Assembly (NCBI RefSeq): GCF_000429585.1 | Contig: NZ_AUCD01000013.1 | Span: forward strand, 1-41,481 | Direction of reading: 5' to 3' | DNA: 41,481 nucleotides | Source of the DNA: Atopococcus tabaci DSM 17538 | Lineage (GTDB): Bacteria > Bacillota > Bacilli > Lactobacillales > Carnobacteriaceae_A | In this document: in pieces, positions 7,523 through 15,909 of the stretch | Position numbering within the stretch: the first letter of the stretch is position 1 | Layout of the letters: each line of letters opens with the position of its first letter | Translations under genes and position numbers: made by a program | The notes under the pieces: generated by a model | Seen by the model: the letters and a program-made list of their open reading frames with translations, nothing else | What the model was told of the DNA's origin: nothing | Database searches by the model: none

Positions 7523-7885
7523 TTACTCTTTTTTCCATACTCCAAGGGACTCATTTAGTAATGGAACGATTAGGATAGCGCCGATTATGGTAAGTGCCAA
7601 GAGGTTTATTCCATATGGCATCTTGAAAAGAGCGAAAACTAGCAGCAACAAGAAGTACACAAGGTCAAATACAAGGACTCTTATTCTCTTCTTGCGGGGG
7701 ACATGTTTGTTTTTTGGAGTGAGAAGTGCTAGTCCTGTAGAAAAAGTGAGCCCCCATTGCCAGAACGTCGCATCTTCTGATGGAAGATAATACCCGAAAA
7801 AGCCCACGATTGAAATAATCACCAGTATGTATCCGAAAACGGACAGGCGGACAGTTTTATCGGATGGTGCTATATTTTCTCTCAT
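7523..7885 (-). CDS. small hypothetical membrane protein (4 TM)
   Basis: A protein of about 120 residues with four predicted hydrophobic helices, in two hairpins around the basic loop PKNKHVPRKKRIR. It resembles many small uncharacterised integral membrane proteins of Bacilli and I do not recognise a named family. I place the start at ATG 7883-7885, because AAAGGA lies 8 bases before it. An upstream ATG at 7918 would add 11 residues, but its AGAGGA is only about 3 bases away. It converges with the aldo/keto reductase gene at a shared terminator. No functional partner is evident. Confidence 0.6.
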   Translation of the reverse strand: MRENIAPSDKTVRLSVFGYILVIISIVGFFGYYLPSEDATFWQWGLTFSTGLALLTPKNKHVPRKKRIRVLVFDLVYFLLLLVFALFKMPYGINLLALTIIGAILIVPLLNESLGVWKKE

Positions 7886-8047
7886 TGTCTTGATCCTTTC
7901 ATATGAATAATCAGTCATGTTCCTCTTATGTGTAAAGTGTACTAAACAGTTTAAGTATTTTAAAGAGCCCCTTATTTATGCAGAGCGTTTGCCTTCTTTA
8001 AGTTCAATGTTTTATAGGCAAAAATTAAAAGAAACGGAGTGATTTCA

Positions 8048-8761
8048 TTGAAAAAAATGACTGTGGAACAAACCTTTTGGGACCTTTTTCCGGATGGACA
8101 AATCAACGTTTTGATCGTCAAAAGCATCGACAACCGTGTGCAGGAAGAAGACAACGAGTATTTTTCCGGGCTTCTGACACAAGGAAAAGAAGCAGCCAAA
8201 GAGTTTTTGACGGAAGAACCGTTCAGCCAAAACGAAGTGATCGAAGAATGGCGGGAAGCGTTTCGGAAATTCAAAACGAAAAAAGGTGCGCGTTCCTCCA
8301 TTGAAGCATTGTTGAAGCGGGCGCACCAAGACCGGGAATTTTCCCCCATCAATCCATTGGTGGACCTCTACAACAGCGTGTCTTTGACGTGTGCAGTGCC
8401 GTGCGGGGGCGAAGACATCCAGTCCATCCAAGGCGGGTTGCGTCTAGGGAAAGCTGAAGGAGGCGAGACGTTCCGGCCGCTCGGAGCCGAAGAAGATGCA
8501 CCGGCTCTTCCGGAAGAAATTTGCTACCTGGATGATGCGGGATCGGTGTGCCGGTGTTTGAACTGGCGGGAAGCCCAGCGCACGATGTTGACGGAAGAAA
8601 CAACAGATGCGGTATTGGTCATGGAATCCATCAATAAAGAGCAGGCCAAGCGGGCGGATGAAGCGATGGAAGAGCTGAAAAAGCGGGTGGACGAGTACTT
8701 CCACACCGACAGCCAAAAAAGCGTTTTGGTACCATCCGCGCCTTCTTGTGCGTTAGGATAA
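8048..8761 (+). CDS. free-standing B3/4 (phenylalanyl-tRNA synthetase beta-like) domain protein
   Basis: A 237-residue protein that looks like the B3/B4 domain of the phenylalanyl-tRNA synthetase beta chain, with the hallmark central stretch INPLVDLYNSVSLTCAVPCGGEDI and then LRLGKAEGGETFRPLG. In the synthetase this domain is the editing site; free-standing copies are widespread but poorly studied, and a role in clearing mischarged or modified amino acids is proposed for some. The start is TTG 8048, with GGAG 8 bases upstream; GTG 8039 overlaps that site and was rejected. It is 31 bp upstream of an aldo/keto reductase on the same strand and probably co-transcribed, a link without an obvious biochemical reason. 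Confidence 0.8.
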   Translation: MKKMTVEQTFWDLFPDGQINVLIVKSIDNRVQEEDNEYFSGLLTQGKEAAKEFLTEEPFSQNEVIEEWREAFRKFKTKKGARSSIEALLKRAHQDREFSPINPLVDLYNSVSLTCAVPCGGEDIQSIQGGLRLGKAEGGETFRPLGAEEDAPALPEEICYLDDAGSVCRCLNWREAQRTMLTEETTDAVLVMESINKEQAKRADEAMEELKKRVDEYFHTDSQKSVLVPSAPSCALG

Positions 8762-8792
8762 AAGGACAACGAATTTAAGGAGGAAGACATCT

Positions 8793-9632
8793 ATGGACGC
8801 ATTTCTGTTGAACGACGGACATACGCTGCCGGCGATTGGGTTCGGTACGGTGGGTGTGCAGGGAGCCAAAGGTGTGATTGACCTCACCACGGCCATCGAC
8901 AAAGGTTACCGGTTGATCGATACATCCACCAACTACAACAATGAAGGAATGGTGGGGGAAGCCATCCGCCACAGCTCGGTGCCGCGGGAAGAACTCATCA
9001 TCAGCTCCAAACTCCCGGGACTGGCGCATGATTACGACAAAGCGTTCAAACTCATCCAAGAACAGCTGTACCGGATCGGAATTGACTATTTCGATAAATA
9101 CTTAATCCACTGGCCAAACCCGAAAGTCGGCAAATACGACCAGGCATGGCAGGCATTAGTGGACGCGCAGAAACTCGGGCTGATCAAAACCATCGGGGTG
9201 TCCAACTTCTTGGAAGAACACTTGGACCGCATCATCGACAAGACAGGCGTCACGCCGGCGACCAACCAAATCGAGCGGCACCCGTATTTCAACAACAACG
9301 AACTGGTCCAGGTAAACAATGACCGCGGCATCTTGACGGAAGCGTGGAGCCCGTTTGGCCGGAACATCGTGGACATTTTGGCGGACAACACGCTCAAAAA
9401 AATTGCAGAGAAATACGATAAAACACCGGGACAGGTGGTGTTGCGTTGGAACTTGCAAAACAATGTCCTGCCGATTGTGAAAGCTTCTTCGCCAAAACAC
9501 CAACAGGAGAACGTGGATGTGTTTGATTTTGAATTGACCGAAGAAGACATCCAAGCCATCGATGCGATGGACAAAGGAGAAGACGGCCGTGTGGAAGGCC
9601 AGCATCCGAACGAATACGAAGAGTTTGTTTAA
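8793..9632 (+). CDS. aldo/keto reductase (2,5-diketogluconate reductase / YvgN-like)
   Basis: A 279-residue AKR of the short AKR5-like group. The catalytic residues are D43 and Y48 (LIDTSTNY), K73 (ISSKL) and H106 (LIHWP), and GVSNF is present near 142. The C-terminal segment VLPIVKASSPKHQQENVDVF binds the NADPH phosphate in this family, though with KASS rather than the commoner PKS. Family members reduce methylglyoxal, diketogluconate and other carbonyls. AAGGAGG is 10 bases before the ATG. It follows the B3/4 protein gene and ends in a strong terminator. Confidence 0.87.
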   Translation: MDAFLLNDGHTLPAIGFGTVGVQGAKGVIDLTTAIDKGYRLIDTSTNYNNEGMVGEAIRHSSVPREELIISSKLPGLAHDYDKAFKLIQEQLYRIGIDYFDKYLIHWPNPKVGKYDQAWQALVDAQKLGLIKTIGVSNFLEEHLDRIIDKTGVTPATNQIERHPYFNNNELVQVNNDRGILTEAWSPFGRNIVDILADNTLKKIAEKYDKTPGQVVLRWNLQNNVLPIVKASSPKHQQENVDVFDFELTEEDIQAIDAMDKGEDGRVEGQHPNEYEEFV

Positions 9633-9657
9633 ACTCTTTCTACAAATCTAATTGTTC

Positions 9658-9690
9658 GAGGCACTTTCCTTTTTGGAAGGTGCCTCTTTT
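9658..9690 (+). terminator. intrinsic terminator
   Basis: GAGGCACTTTCC and GGAAGGTGCCTC form a long stem with a T5 loop, followed by TTTT, downstream of the second aldo/keto reductase. Confidence 0.85.
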
Positions 9691-9746
9691 GGGTAAAATA
9701 AACGAGTAAACTTTCTTTTAAAAATACAGGGAACGGGGAAACTGTT

Positions 9747-11409
9747 ATGCGCCTAAAAAACAAAAGCATTCTTTCCAAGTGCAGCGGTGGCGATTGGTCT
9801 GGCGATATTTGGCTGCGAGTCCATCACATTGGAGTCATCGCCTGAAATCGTCGAAGAAAAGCCGGCAGTGGCGGAAGTGAAAGCCGATAATACACCGAAC
9901 CGGATCATCACCACATTCCACGGAGACAGCCGGACACAGATGGGGTTTAATTGGTATACGACGGATCGTTTTGAAGACGCCAAAGTGTGGGTCAGCACCG
10001 AGGAAGATTTGAGCGAACCGTTGGTGTTTGATGCCGAAGCGTCGGAAGTGACCAACCGCTATGCAGAGCGGACGGAAGACGGCTACTTTCTTTTTATGAA
10101 TGAGGAAGGGTATTATACGGATGAAGGGCAAAAAGGACCGGAGTGGACGAACGGAGAAGAAGTGGGACGGATGGAACTGGTGAACGTCACCGAAGTATCT
10201 TATAAAGCAGTGGCGACAAAATTGTAACCGGGGACAACATACTATTATCAGGTAGGAAGCGAGGCAGGCGAAAAAAGCCCGGTTGGTACGTTCACAACCT
10301 CTGCGGAAGAAAGCGAACCGTTTACTTTCATCCAGTACACAGATACACAAAATGCCTTTTGGAACGAACATACCCGTAATGAAGCCGCGTTTGGAGCAGA
10401 CACATTGAAACAGGCGCTGGATACCGCAGATGAAGCAGCTTTTGTCCTGCATACCGGAGATTTGGTGGAAACGGAGGAAGTGGAAGACGAGTGGGTAGAT
10501 TTGTTTGAAAAGTCCGAGGAGCACTGGCTCCAGCAGCCGTTGGCGGTCGCAGCTGGCAACCACGATGATAACGTGCTGAATCATGGTGACATGCCTGTTT
10601 ACGGAAAATTCAACGAACACATCAATGTGCCGGTCACCAACGACCACATCAGCGGCGGGTCGTATTATTCGTTTGACTATAACAAGGTGCATGTCGTTGT
10701 GGCCAACACCAATGACAACCGAGAATACGGAGCACTGGGCGAACAGCAGTTGGCTTGGATGGAAGAAGACATCCGAAAGGCTCGGGAAAACGGAGCGGAA
10801 TGGATCGTTCTGGCTTATCACAAACCATTGTTTTCCAAATCGTACCATTCCCTCGGAGACAAAGACGTCCAAGCCGTGAGGGAAGACTTCATGCGGTTGA
10901 TAGACGACTTGGATGTGGACTTGGCGCTTCAAGGGCATGACCACGTGCTTTCCAGAACCAAGCCGCTCACCTTCACAGAGGAAAACGACTTCAACGCCGA
11001 AGTGGAACAGACGGAAGTGGTGTTAGGGGACGACAACGTAGAGTACTACAAAAATCCTGAAGGCACCGTGTTTGTATTGCCGAACACTGCTGGCACCAAA
11101 GCGTACGCCGACTACTACGGCCGGTCGCTCGACTTTATCCACGAAGCGCGGTCCGGGTTGGAATGGCTGGATCAACAACAGGTCGACTATTACAACAACT
11201 TGTTCGCATTCGGCGGCCAGCCGCAAAAAGACAGTGTCTTCGCCGACTCCTACAGCAACAACCGCGACTCCGCCGTGCAAAGTTTCGCTGTCTATACCGT
11301 TGACGGCAACCGGTTGGAAGTGGAAATGTATCAAGTATACGGGGAACTGCTTGAGGGCGAAGAGCGCGTGGTGGAAAAAATACACGAGTTCGGGATTATA
11401 AAAGACTAA
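9747..11409 (+). pseudogene. purple-acid-phosphatase-like metallophosphoesterase lipoprotein, decayed copy 1
   Basis: This is the upstream twin of the intact gene that follows; the two encode alignable proteins along their whole length. Two lesions are visible. First, from ATG 9747 the frame is broken within the first codons. Removing one A from the A6 run at 9755-9760 restores a lipoprotein signal peptide, MRLKTKAFFPSAAVAIG then LAIFGC. Second, TAA at 10225-10227 stands where the twin has GAG (E) in LEPDTEYYYQ, and the frame continues unchanged after it. The remaining metal-site motifs are intact: YTDTQ, HTGDLVE, AAGNHDD, YHKPL and QGHDHV. The organism may still make the 334-residue catalytic part from an internal start, but no ribosome site supports that. 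Confidence 0.8.
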
Positions 11410-11428
11410 ATGGACAATGTAAGGATGA

Positions 11429-11460
11429 ACAGAACCTTCTTTTAAGAGAGGGTTCTTTTT
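11429..11460 (+). terminator. intrinsic terminator between the twin phosphoesterases
   Basis: AGAACC(TTCT) pairs with (AGAG)GGTTCT and ends in TTTTT, 20 bp after the end of copy 1. The rest of 11461-11620 is AT-rich with no ORF and probably carries the promoter of copy 2. Confidence 0.7.
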
Positions 11461-11632
11461 CCGTTTAAAAAGAAAAATGTAAATGGAGTATTAACCATTT
11501 ATACTTAAACTTGATAATTTATTCATTATTTTTACTTCATGTTTACTGGATGTCAACTTTTCTTATGTATATTGGACTAGTGGGCGGATGTTCATACATA
11601 GTTCCGCGTATATTGTAGTAGGAGGATGTAGA

Positions 11633-13378
11633 ATGCATAAGAGAAAAAAGCGATTCGTAACGTTCACCACAATGGTGGCACTGCTCGGAGTGGGCGTGAT
11701 TGGATGCCAGGACGTATCTTCGGGATCGTCTTCCGGGTTGATGGACACCAAACCCGAAGTGGCACAAATCGCAGCGGATAATTCCCCGAACCGGATCATC
11801 ACCACGTTCAACGGGGATACGCAAACACAGATGGGCTTCAATTGGTACACGACAGATTTGTTTGAAGACGCCAAAGTATGGGTCAGCACCGAGGAAGATT
11901 TGAGTGATCCGCTGGTGTTTGAAGCGGAAGCGACAGAAGTGACGAGCCATTATGCGGAACGAACCGAAGACGGGTATTACATTTATGCGGATGTTGAATT
12001 GAGTGAAGAAGGCGACCCCGTTTTGGATGAAAACGGCGACCCGGTCATCAACGGCTATTACACGGATGAAGAGAAAGAAGGCCCGGAATGGACCAGCGGG
12101 GATGCGGTCGGGCACTTGGATTTGGTGGGTGTCACGGAGTATTCCTACAAAGCGTTGGCAACAGATTTGGAGCCGGACACGGAGTACTACTACCAAGTGG
12201 GGAGCGAATCCGGTGAAAAGAGCGAAGTGGGAACATTCGAAACGTCCGGCGAGGCTGGAGAAGCCTTTACCTTTATCCAATACACCGACACGCAGAACGC
12301 TTACTGGAATGAACACGTACGCAATGAAGCGGCTTTCGCTGCTGACACAATCAACCAGGCATTGGAAACAGCTGATGAAGCAGCGTTTGTGCTGCACACG
12401 GGAGATTTGGTCGAAACCGCGGAGGTGGAAGACGAGTGGGTGGACTTATTTGAACAGTCCGAAGACGCGTGGATGCAGCAGCCGTTGGCAGTGGCCGCCG
12501 GTAACCATGACGAATACGCGCTGAAGTACGGAGACGATCCGTTGACGGAAAAATTCAACGAGCACCTCAACGTACCGGTCACCAATGAAAAAGTCAGCGG
12601 AGGGTCGTATTATTCGTTTGACTACAACGGCGTGCACTTTGTTGTCGCCAACACGAACGACAATAAAGAGTCAGAAGACAACCCGGAAGGCAAGGCATTG
12701 GGGGAAGAACAGCTGGCGTGGATCCGGAAAGACATCCAGCAGGCACGGGACAACGGCGCGCAATGGGTCGTGTTGACCTACCACAAGCCGCTCTTTTCCA
12801 AATCGTACCACTCGCTTGAAGACGAAGATGTTCAAAAAGTGAGAGAAGCATTCATGCAGACCATCGACGAATTGGATGTTGACTTGGTTCTTCAAGGACA
12901 CGACCACGTCGTCTCGCGCACGAAACCACTGGTGTTTGTGCCGACTGAAGAAAACTTCTCCAACGCGACCGTCGATCAACCGGAAGTAGTGTTGGGAGAA
13001 GACAATGTGGAATACTACAAGAACCCGGAAGGCACCGTGTTTGTGCTGCCGAATACCGGCGGAACAAAAGAATACGACGACTTGTACAGCAAGTCGTTGG
13101 AACACTTGCATAAGATGCGGCCGGATTTGAGTTGGCTGACGCAGGAAGACAAAGATTACTACAACAATTTGTTTGCGTTCGGCAGCCAGCCGCAGAAGTC
13201 GTCCGTTTTTGCGGAGTCCCATTCCAACAATCGAGACTCTTCGGTGCAAAACTTTGCCGTCTACAATGTAGATGGAAACAAATTGAATGTGGAAATCTAC
13301 CAAGTGTTCGGCGACTTGTTGGAAGGTGAAGAACGCACGGTGGAAAAAGTCCACGAATTTGGAATCGTGAAAGACTAG
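11633..13378 (+). CDS. purple-acid-phosphatase-like metallophosphoesterase lipoprotein, intact copy 2
   Basis: A 581-residue secreted lipoprotein. Residues 1-25 form a signal peptide with lipobox VIGC (C25 is the lipidated residue). Residues of about 45-200 form an N-terminal fibronectin-like purple acid phosphatase domain starting NRIITTFNGDTQTQMGFNWYTT. Residues of about 215-520 form a calcineurin-type phosphoesterase with all five metal motifs: QYTDTQ, HTGDLVE, AAGNHDE, LTYHKPL and LQGHDHV. It should hydrolyse phosphate esters outside the cell, possibly for phosphate scavenging; the true substrate is unknown. The start is ATG 11633 with GGAGG 7 bases upstream; the 15 extra codons of the longer frame lack a ribosome site. 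The protein carries a short insert DVELSEEGDPVLDENGDPVI (about 120-140) that is absent from copy 1. Confidence 0.88.
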   Translation: MHKRKKRFVTFTTMVALLGVGVIGCQDVSSGSSSGLMDTKPEVAQIAADNSPNRIITTFNGDTQTQMGFNWYTTDLFEDAKVWVSTEEDLSDPLVFEAEATEVTSHYAERTEDGYYIYADVELSEEGDPVLDENGDPVINGYYTDEEKEGPEWTSGDAVGHLDLVGVTEYSYKALATDLEPDTEYYYQVGSESGEKSEVGTFETSGEAGEAFTFIQYTDTQNAYWNEHVRNEAAFAADTINQALETADEAAFVLHTGDLVETAEVEDEWVDLFEQSEDAWMQQPLAVAAGNHDEYALKYGDDPLTEKFNEHLNVPVTNEKVSGGSYYSFDYNGVHFVVANTNDNKESEDNPEGKALGEEQLAWIRKDIQQARDNGAQWVVLTYHKPLFSKSYHSLEDEDVQKVREAFMQTIDELDVDLVLQGHDHVVSRTKPLVFVPTEENFSNATVDQPEVVLGEDNVEYYKNPEGTVFVLPNTGGTKEYDDLYSKSLEHLHKMRPDLSWLTQEDKDYYNNLFAFGSQPQKSSVFAESHSNNRDSSVQNFAVYNVDGNKLNVEIYQVFGDLLEGEERTVEKVHEFGIVKD

Positions 13379-13389
13379 GATACAAAGAC

Positions 13390-13533
13390 GCACTTTTTCA
13401 TGAAAGAAGGTCTCATGGAAAAGTGGGTGCAACAAGTTGGCCCACTCTTTCGTGAATAGGCTTGTCATAAAAAAGTGAGCGCAAAAAGCAGGCTTACTCT
13501 TACGTGAACCAGCTTGTCACGTAAAAGTGAGCC
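13390..13533. repeat. array of three hairpin repeats, 50-bp period
   Basis: Three imperfect inverted repeats of about 41-44 bp begin at 13390, 13440 and 13490. Each has a left arm of the type CACTnTTnCGTGA and a right arm of the type TCACGnAAAAGTGAG, around a loop that usually contains GCTTG. They fill the space between the phosphoesterase and a terminator. Related units occur at 33747-33836 and, with a different core, at 30691-30784. Confidence 0.75.
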
Positions 13534-13546
13534 CTATACATAAAGA

Positions 13547-13578
13547 AGAGGCCGGGAATTCACTCCCGGCCTCTCTTT
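13547..13578. terminator. bidirectional terminator between convergent genes
   Basis: AGAGGCCGGGA and TCCCGGCCTCT form an 11-bp perfect stem, with T-rich flanks on both strands, immediately after the ATP-grasp gene stop. Confidence 0.8.
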
Positions 13579-13579
13579 G

Positions 13580-14521
13580 TTAGGCTTCCTGTTTGACTGC
13601 CACTTTTTCCAACTCAGCTTTCAAATACTGCGCCAGTTCAAGCATGGCGTATTTTCCGGCGCGGGCTTCCGCATCCGCGTTGTAGTTTGTGTTTGTGTTG
13701 ACGTCATACGTGTAGACGTCGCCTTTTTCATCGATGATGAACTCCAATGCCGCCACGTCGACGCGTTGGTCTTTCAAGAACGCTTCGGAACGGGCGATTT
13801 GGTCTTCCGGCAGTCGGTCGATGATTTCAAACTTGTTTGCTTCCGGAATTTCTTCGCCGTTCGGACCGAGTTGGCACGCATCCGCCGGGCACAATTCGAA
13901 ACCGTCACTGGAATCGACTTTCACCGCGTAGAAGTACTTCCCGCCGATAAACTCTGAACGGATGATGTGGCCGTCCACAGATTGGATGTACTGTTGAATC
14001 AGACTGATGCCGTCCACGGAGTCTTCAAATTCCGGTCCGTTCACGTAGTCTTCCAATTCTTTCATGGAATAAAGCAGGCGGACGCCCAAACCTTTTCCAG
14101 CGCGGTTATGTTTGATGATGAACGGAAATTCGTTCAATTTTTCTGCAGCTTTCAAAATGTTTTCTTTCCCGACCGCCCCAATCGTTTTCGGCGTTTGGAT
14201 GCCGTGAGCCTGCAGAGCCAAGTATTGCTTGAGCTTGCTGACTTCAAGGTTGATGGCGCCGGTGCCGTTGATGACGCGGGCGCCTTTTTGTTCAAGCCAT
14301 GTCAACACTTGATCCGTCAGCTCCGGTGCGTACCGGTTGCCGCGGGTGTGGGAAGAGGCGCTCATACGGTTGTAGTACACGCCGTCTGCCGGCAGAGACT
14401 GGATGTCCAGAAGCCCATCAGACAAATTCCATTCTTCATAAGGAACATCCAATTCTTCCAACCGGTCGATCAAGTGTTGCGTCCATTCCATGTTTTCGTG
14501 CAGGATGTGTACTTTTGTCAT
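13580..14521 (-). CDS. ATP-grasp ligase, RimK/glutamate-ligase-like
   Basis: A 313-residue ATP-grasp protein. The N-terminal half (1-100) is a pre-ATP-grasp domain with VYYNRMSASSHTRGNRYAPE, and PKTIGAV follows near 130. The lysine-bearing strand FIIKHNRAGKGLGVRL (around 153-168) and the Mg-binding end with VAALEFIIDEKGDVYTYDVNTNTNYN (around 258-283) are the nucleotide and metal sites. Family enzymes ligate an amino acid or peptide to a carboxylate using ATP, through an acyl phosphate. This subgroup (YNRMSxSSHTRG) has no assigned product that I know of. GGAGAAGG precedes the ATG by 5 bases. It lies 26 bp downstream of a DAACS symporter, in a unit headed by a cysteine-rich leader peptide, so its substrate may be imported by that symporter or contain cysteine; this is inference. 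Confidence 0.82.
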   Translation of the reverse strand: MTKVHILHENMEWTQHLIDRLEELDVPYEEWNLSDGLLDIQSLPADGVYYNRMSASSHTRGNRYAPELTDQVLTWLEQKGARVINGTGAINLEVSKLKQYLALQAHGIQTPKTIGAVGKENILKAAEKLNEFPFIIKHNRAGKGLGVRLLYSMKELEDYVNGPEFEDSVDGISLIQQYIQSVDGHIIRSEFIGGKYFYAVKVDSSDGFELCPADACQLGPNGEEIPEANKFEIIDRLPEDQIARSEAFLKDQRVDVAALEFIIDEKGDVYTYDVNTNTNYNADAEARAGKYAMLELAQYLKAELEKVAVKQEA

Positions 14522-14547
14522 ATTAACCTTCTCCTTTGAATGTATGA

Positions 14548-15786
14548 TTAAGCTTTTGTGACGGAACGTTGAGCAGTTTTTGAAAAATTGACGCCTTCCG
14601 ATTTGGCAACGACAGCCGGTGCCAACGCGTTTCCGACGACATTGACAGCGGTCCGTCCGGCATTGGCGAAGAAATCAACCGAAACCAACAAAGCCACGCC
14701 TTCAGCCGGCAGACCAAGTTGACCGGCGACGGCCAACAAAACGACCAGAGCACCGGAAGGAACCGCCGCGATGCCTTTTGTGATCACCGTCAAGAATACG
14801 ACCAAGGTCAAGATTTGTCCCCAGCTCATCGGTGAGCCATACAAATTGGCGACGAACATCACCGACAAGCTGACGTACAGGCAGGCGCCGGTGAGGTTGA
14901 ACGAATAACCGAGCGGAACAACGAATGAAGCGATGGAAGACGGAACACCAAATTTCTCCAACCGTTCAATCAATGTCGGCATCACGACGCTGGAACTGCC
15001 GGTGGTGAACGCCAAAAATGCGGGTCCTTTGATGTGTTTCAACAACTCCATATACGGCACCCCGAACAAGGCGGCAATGATTGGAAAGACCACAACGACG
15101 GCTCCGAGGTACAGCCCGAAGAGAAGCAGGACGAACTGCCCGAGTGAAACCAACTGTCCAAGGCCGCCTTCCGCCATGTCGCTGGCCAATACACCGAACA
15201 CCCCGATTGGCGCAAAAGCGATGGAGTAATCGACGATTTTGTACATCGCTTTAGACCACGAACGCAGCACGTCCACGACTGGTTGGCCGGTATCTCCGAT
15301 GGCAACCAAGGCAAATCCCAACAACACACCGAAGAAGAGAACCGGCAGCAAGTCGCCGGATGCCATCGCGGATACTATGTTGTTTGGGACGATGCTTAAG
15401 AAAAAGTCTTCGAAATTGATATTGGACGCAACGCCTTCGATGGCTCCGATGCCCGCTGTGCCGGCTTGCACCGCTTGGCCTATGCCTGTTAAACGGCCGA
15501 TGACAAGTCCGGGAAAAATCAGGACGGTCGTCACCAAGAAAAAGAAGAGGAAGCCTTTGACGGCGACACCGCCGAACCGTTTGGCGTCTTTAATGTCTAC
15601 AATGGCCAATACAACCAACGGGAAAATCAATGGAACAATGACCATTTGAATCAAATTCAAGAACAGCGATCCGAGAATTTCCATTCGGCTTCCAATTGCA
15701 GGAAAGAAATAGCCCATCAGAATCCCTGCGAGAGCGCCGATTAAGACCTGCACCAGCAAGCTGGGGCGTTTCAATGCATTTCTCAT
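14548..15786 (-). CDS. DAACS-family cation symporter (DctA/GltP fold) with unusual ion-site residues
   Basis: A 412-residue secondary transporter of the dicarboxylate/amino acid:cation symporter family, with eight helices and two hairpin loops. The HP1 serine motif is TTGSSSVVMP (261-270). The TM7 motif normally NxD reads NLTG (297-300), and the TM8 segment reads DFFANAGRTAVNVVGN (371-386). Aligned by motif to the archaeal GltPh, D312 becomes T299, D394 becomes N375 and D405 becomes N386, while D390, R397 and N401 are kept (D371, R378, N382). Loss of the amino-group ligand D394 and of D405 also occurs in DctA-type C4-dicarboxylate carriers. I take ATG 15784-15786, with AAGGTGGA 6-7 bases upstream; the longer frame starts inside the attenuator. 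The substrate is unknown, but sulfur-containing compounds deserve testing because of the leader. Confidence 0.88.
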   Translation of the reverse strand: MRNALKRPSLLVQVLIGALAGILMGYFFPAIGSRMEILGSLFLNLIQMVIVPLIFPLVVLAIVDIKDAKRFGGVAVKGFLFFFLVTTVLIFPGLVIGRLTGIGQAVQAGTAGIGAIEGVASNINFEDFFLSIVPNNIVSAMASGDLLPVLFFGVLLGFALVAIGDTGQPVVDVLRSWSKAMYKIVDYSIAFAPIGVFGVLASDMAEGGLGQLVSLGQFVLLLFGLYLGAVVVVFPIIAALFGVPYMELLKHIKGPAFLAFTTGSSSVVMPTLIERLEKFGVPSSIASFVVPLGYSFNLTGACLYVSLSVMFVANLYGSPMSWGQILTLVVFLTVITKGIAAVPSGALVVLLAVAGQLGLPAEGVALLVSVDFFANAGRTAVNVVGNALAPAVVAKSEGVNFSKTAQRSVTKA

Positions 15787-15812
15787 GTATGATTCCACCT
15801 TTTTTGGGAAAT

Positions 15813-15852
15813 AAAAAACGTGCACAAACAGCGAAAAGGCTGTTCATGCACG
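15813..15852 (-). terminator. attenuator terminator in front of the DAACS symporter
   Basis: On the minus strand, CGTGCA-TG-AACAGC pairs with GCTGTT-TG-TGCACG (one 2x2 mismatch) and is followed by six T. It lies 27 bp before the symporter start and 57 bp after the end of the cysteine-rich leader ORF, so it ends transcription before the structural genes. Its 5' arm contains GCATGAA, complementary to TTCATGC inside the leader ORF (see findings). Confidence 0.85.
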
Positions 15853-15909
15853 TTGTAAATTCATCTTTTTTTGGTTCTTTTTACGTGAAAATGGTTACAA
15901 TACGACCAT

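Noticed and set aside
10248-10944. Long minus-strand frames opposite the phosphoesterase genes (also 11543-12397 and 12671-13468)
   Set aside because: They mirror codon bias of the plus-strand genes, lack ribosome sites and match no recognisable protein; the plus strand carries complete family motifs.
13390-13533. CRISPR array
   Set aside because: The 50-bp periodicity suggested it, but units are imperfect palindromes without constant repeats and variable spacers, only three copies, and no cas genes are nearby.
15787-15825. Longer N-terminus of the DAACS symporter from GTG 15825
   Set aside because: It would start inside the attenuator terminator without a ribosome site; ATG 15786 has AAGGTGGA and fits family starts.
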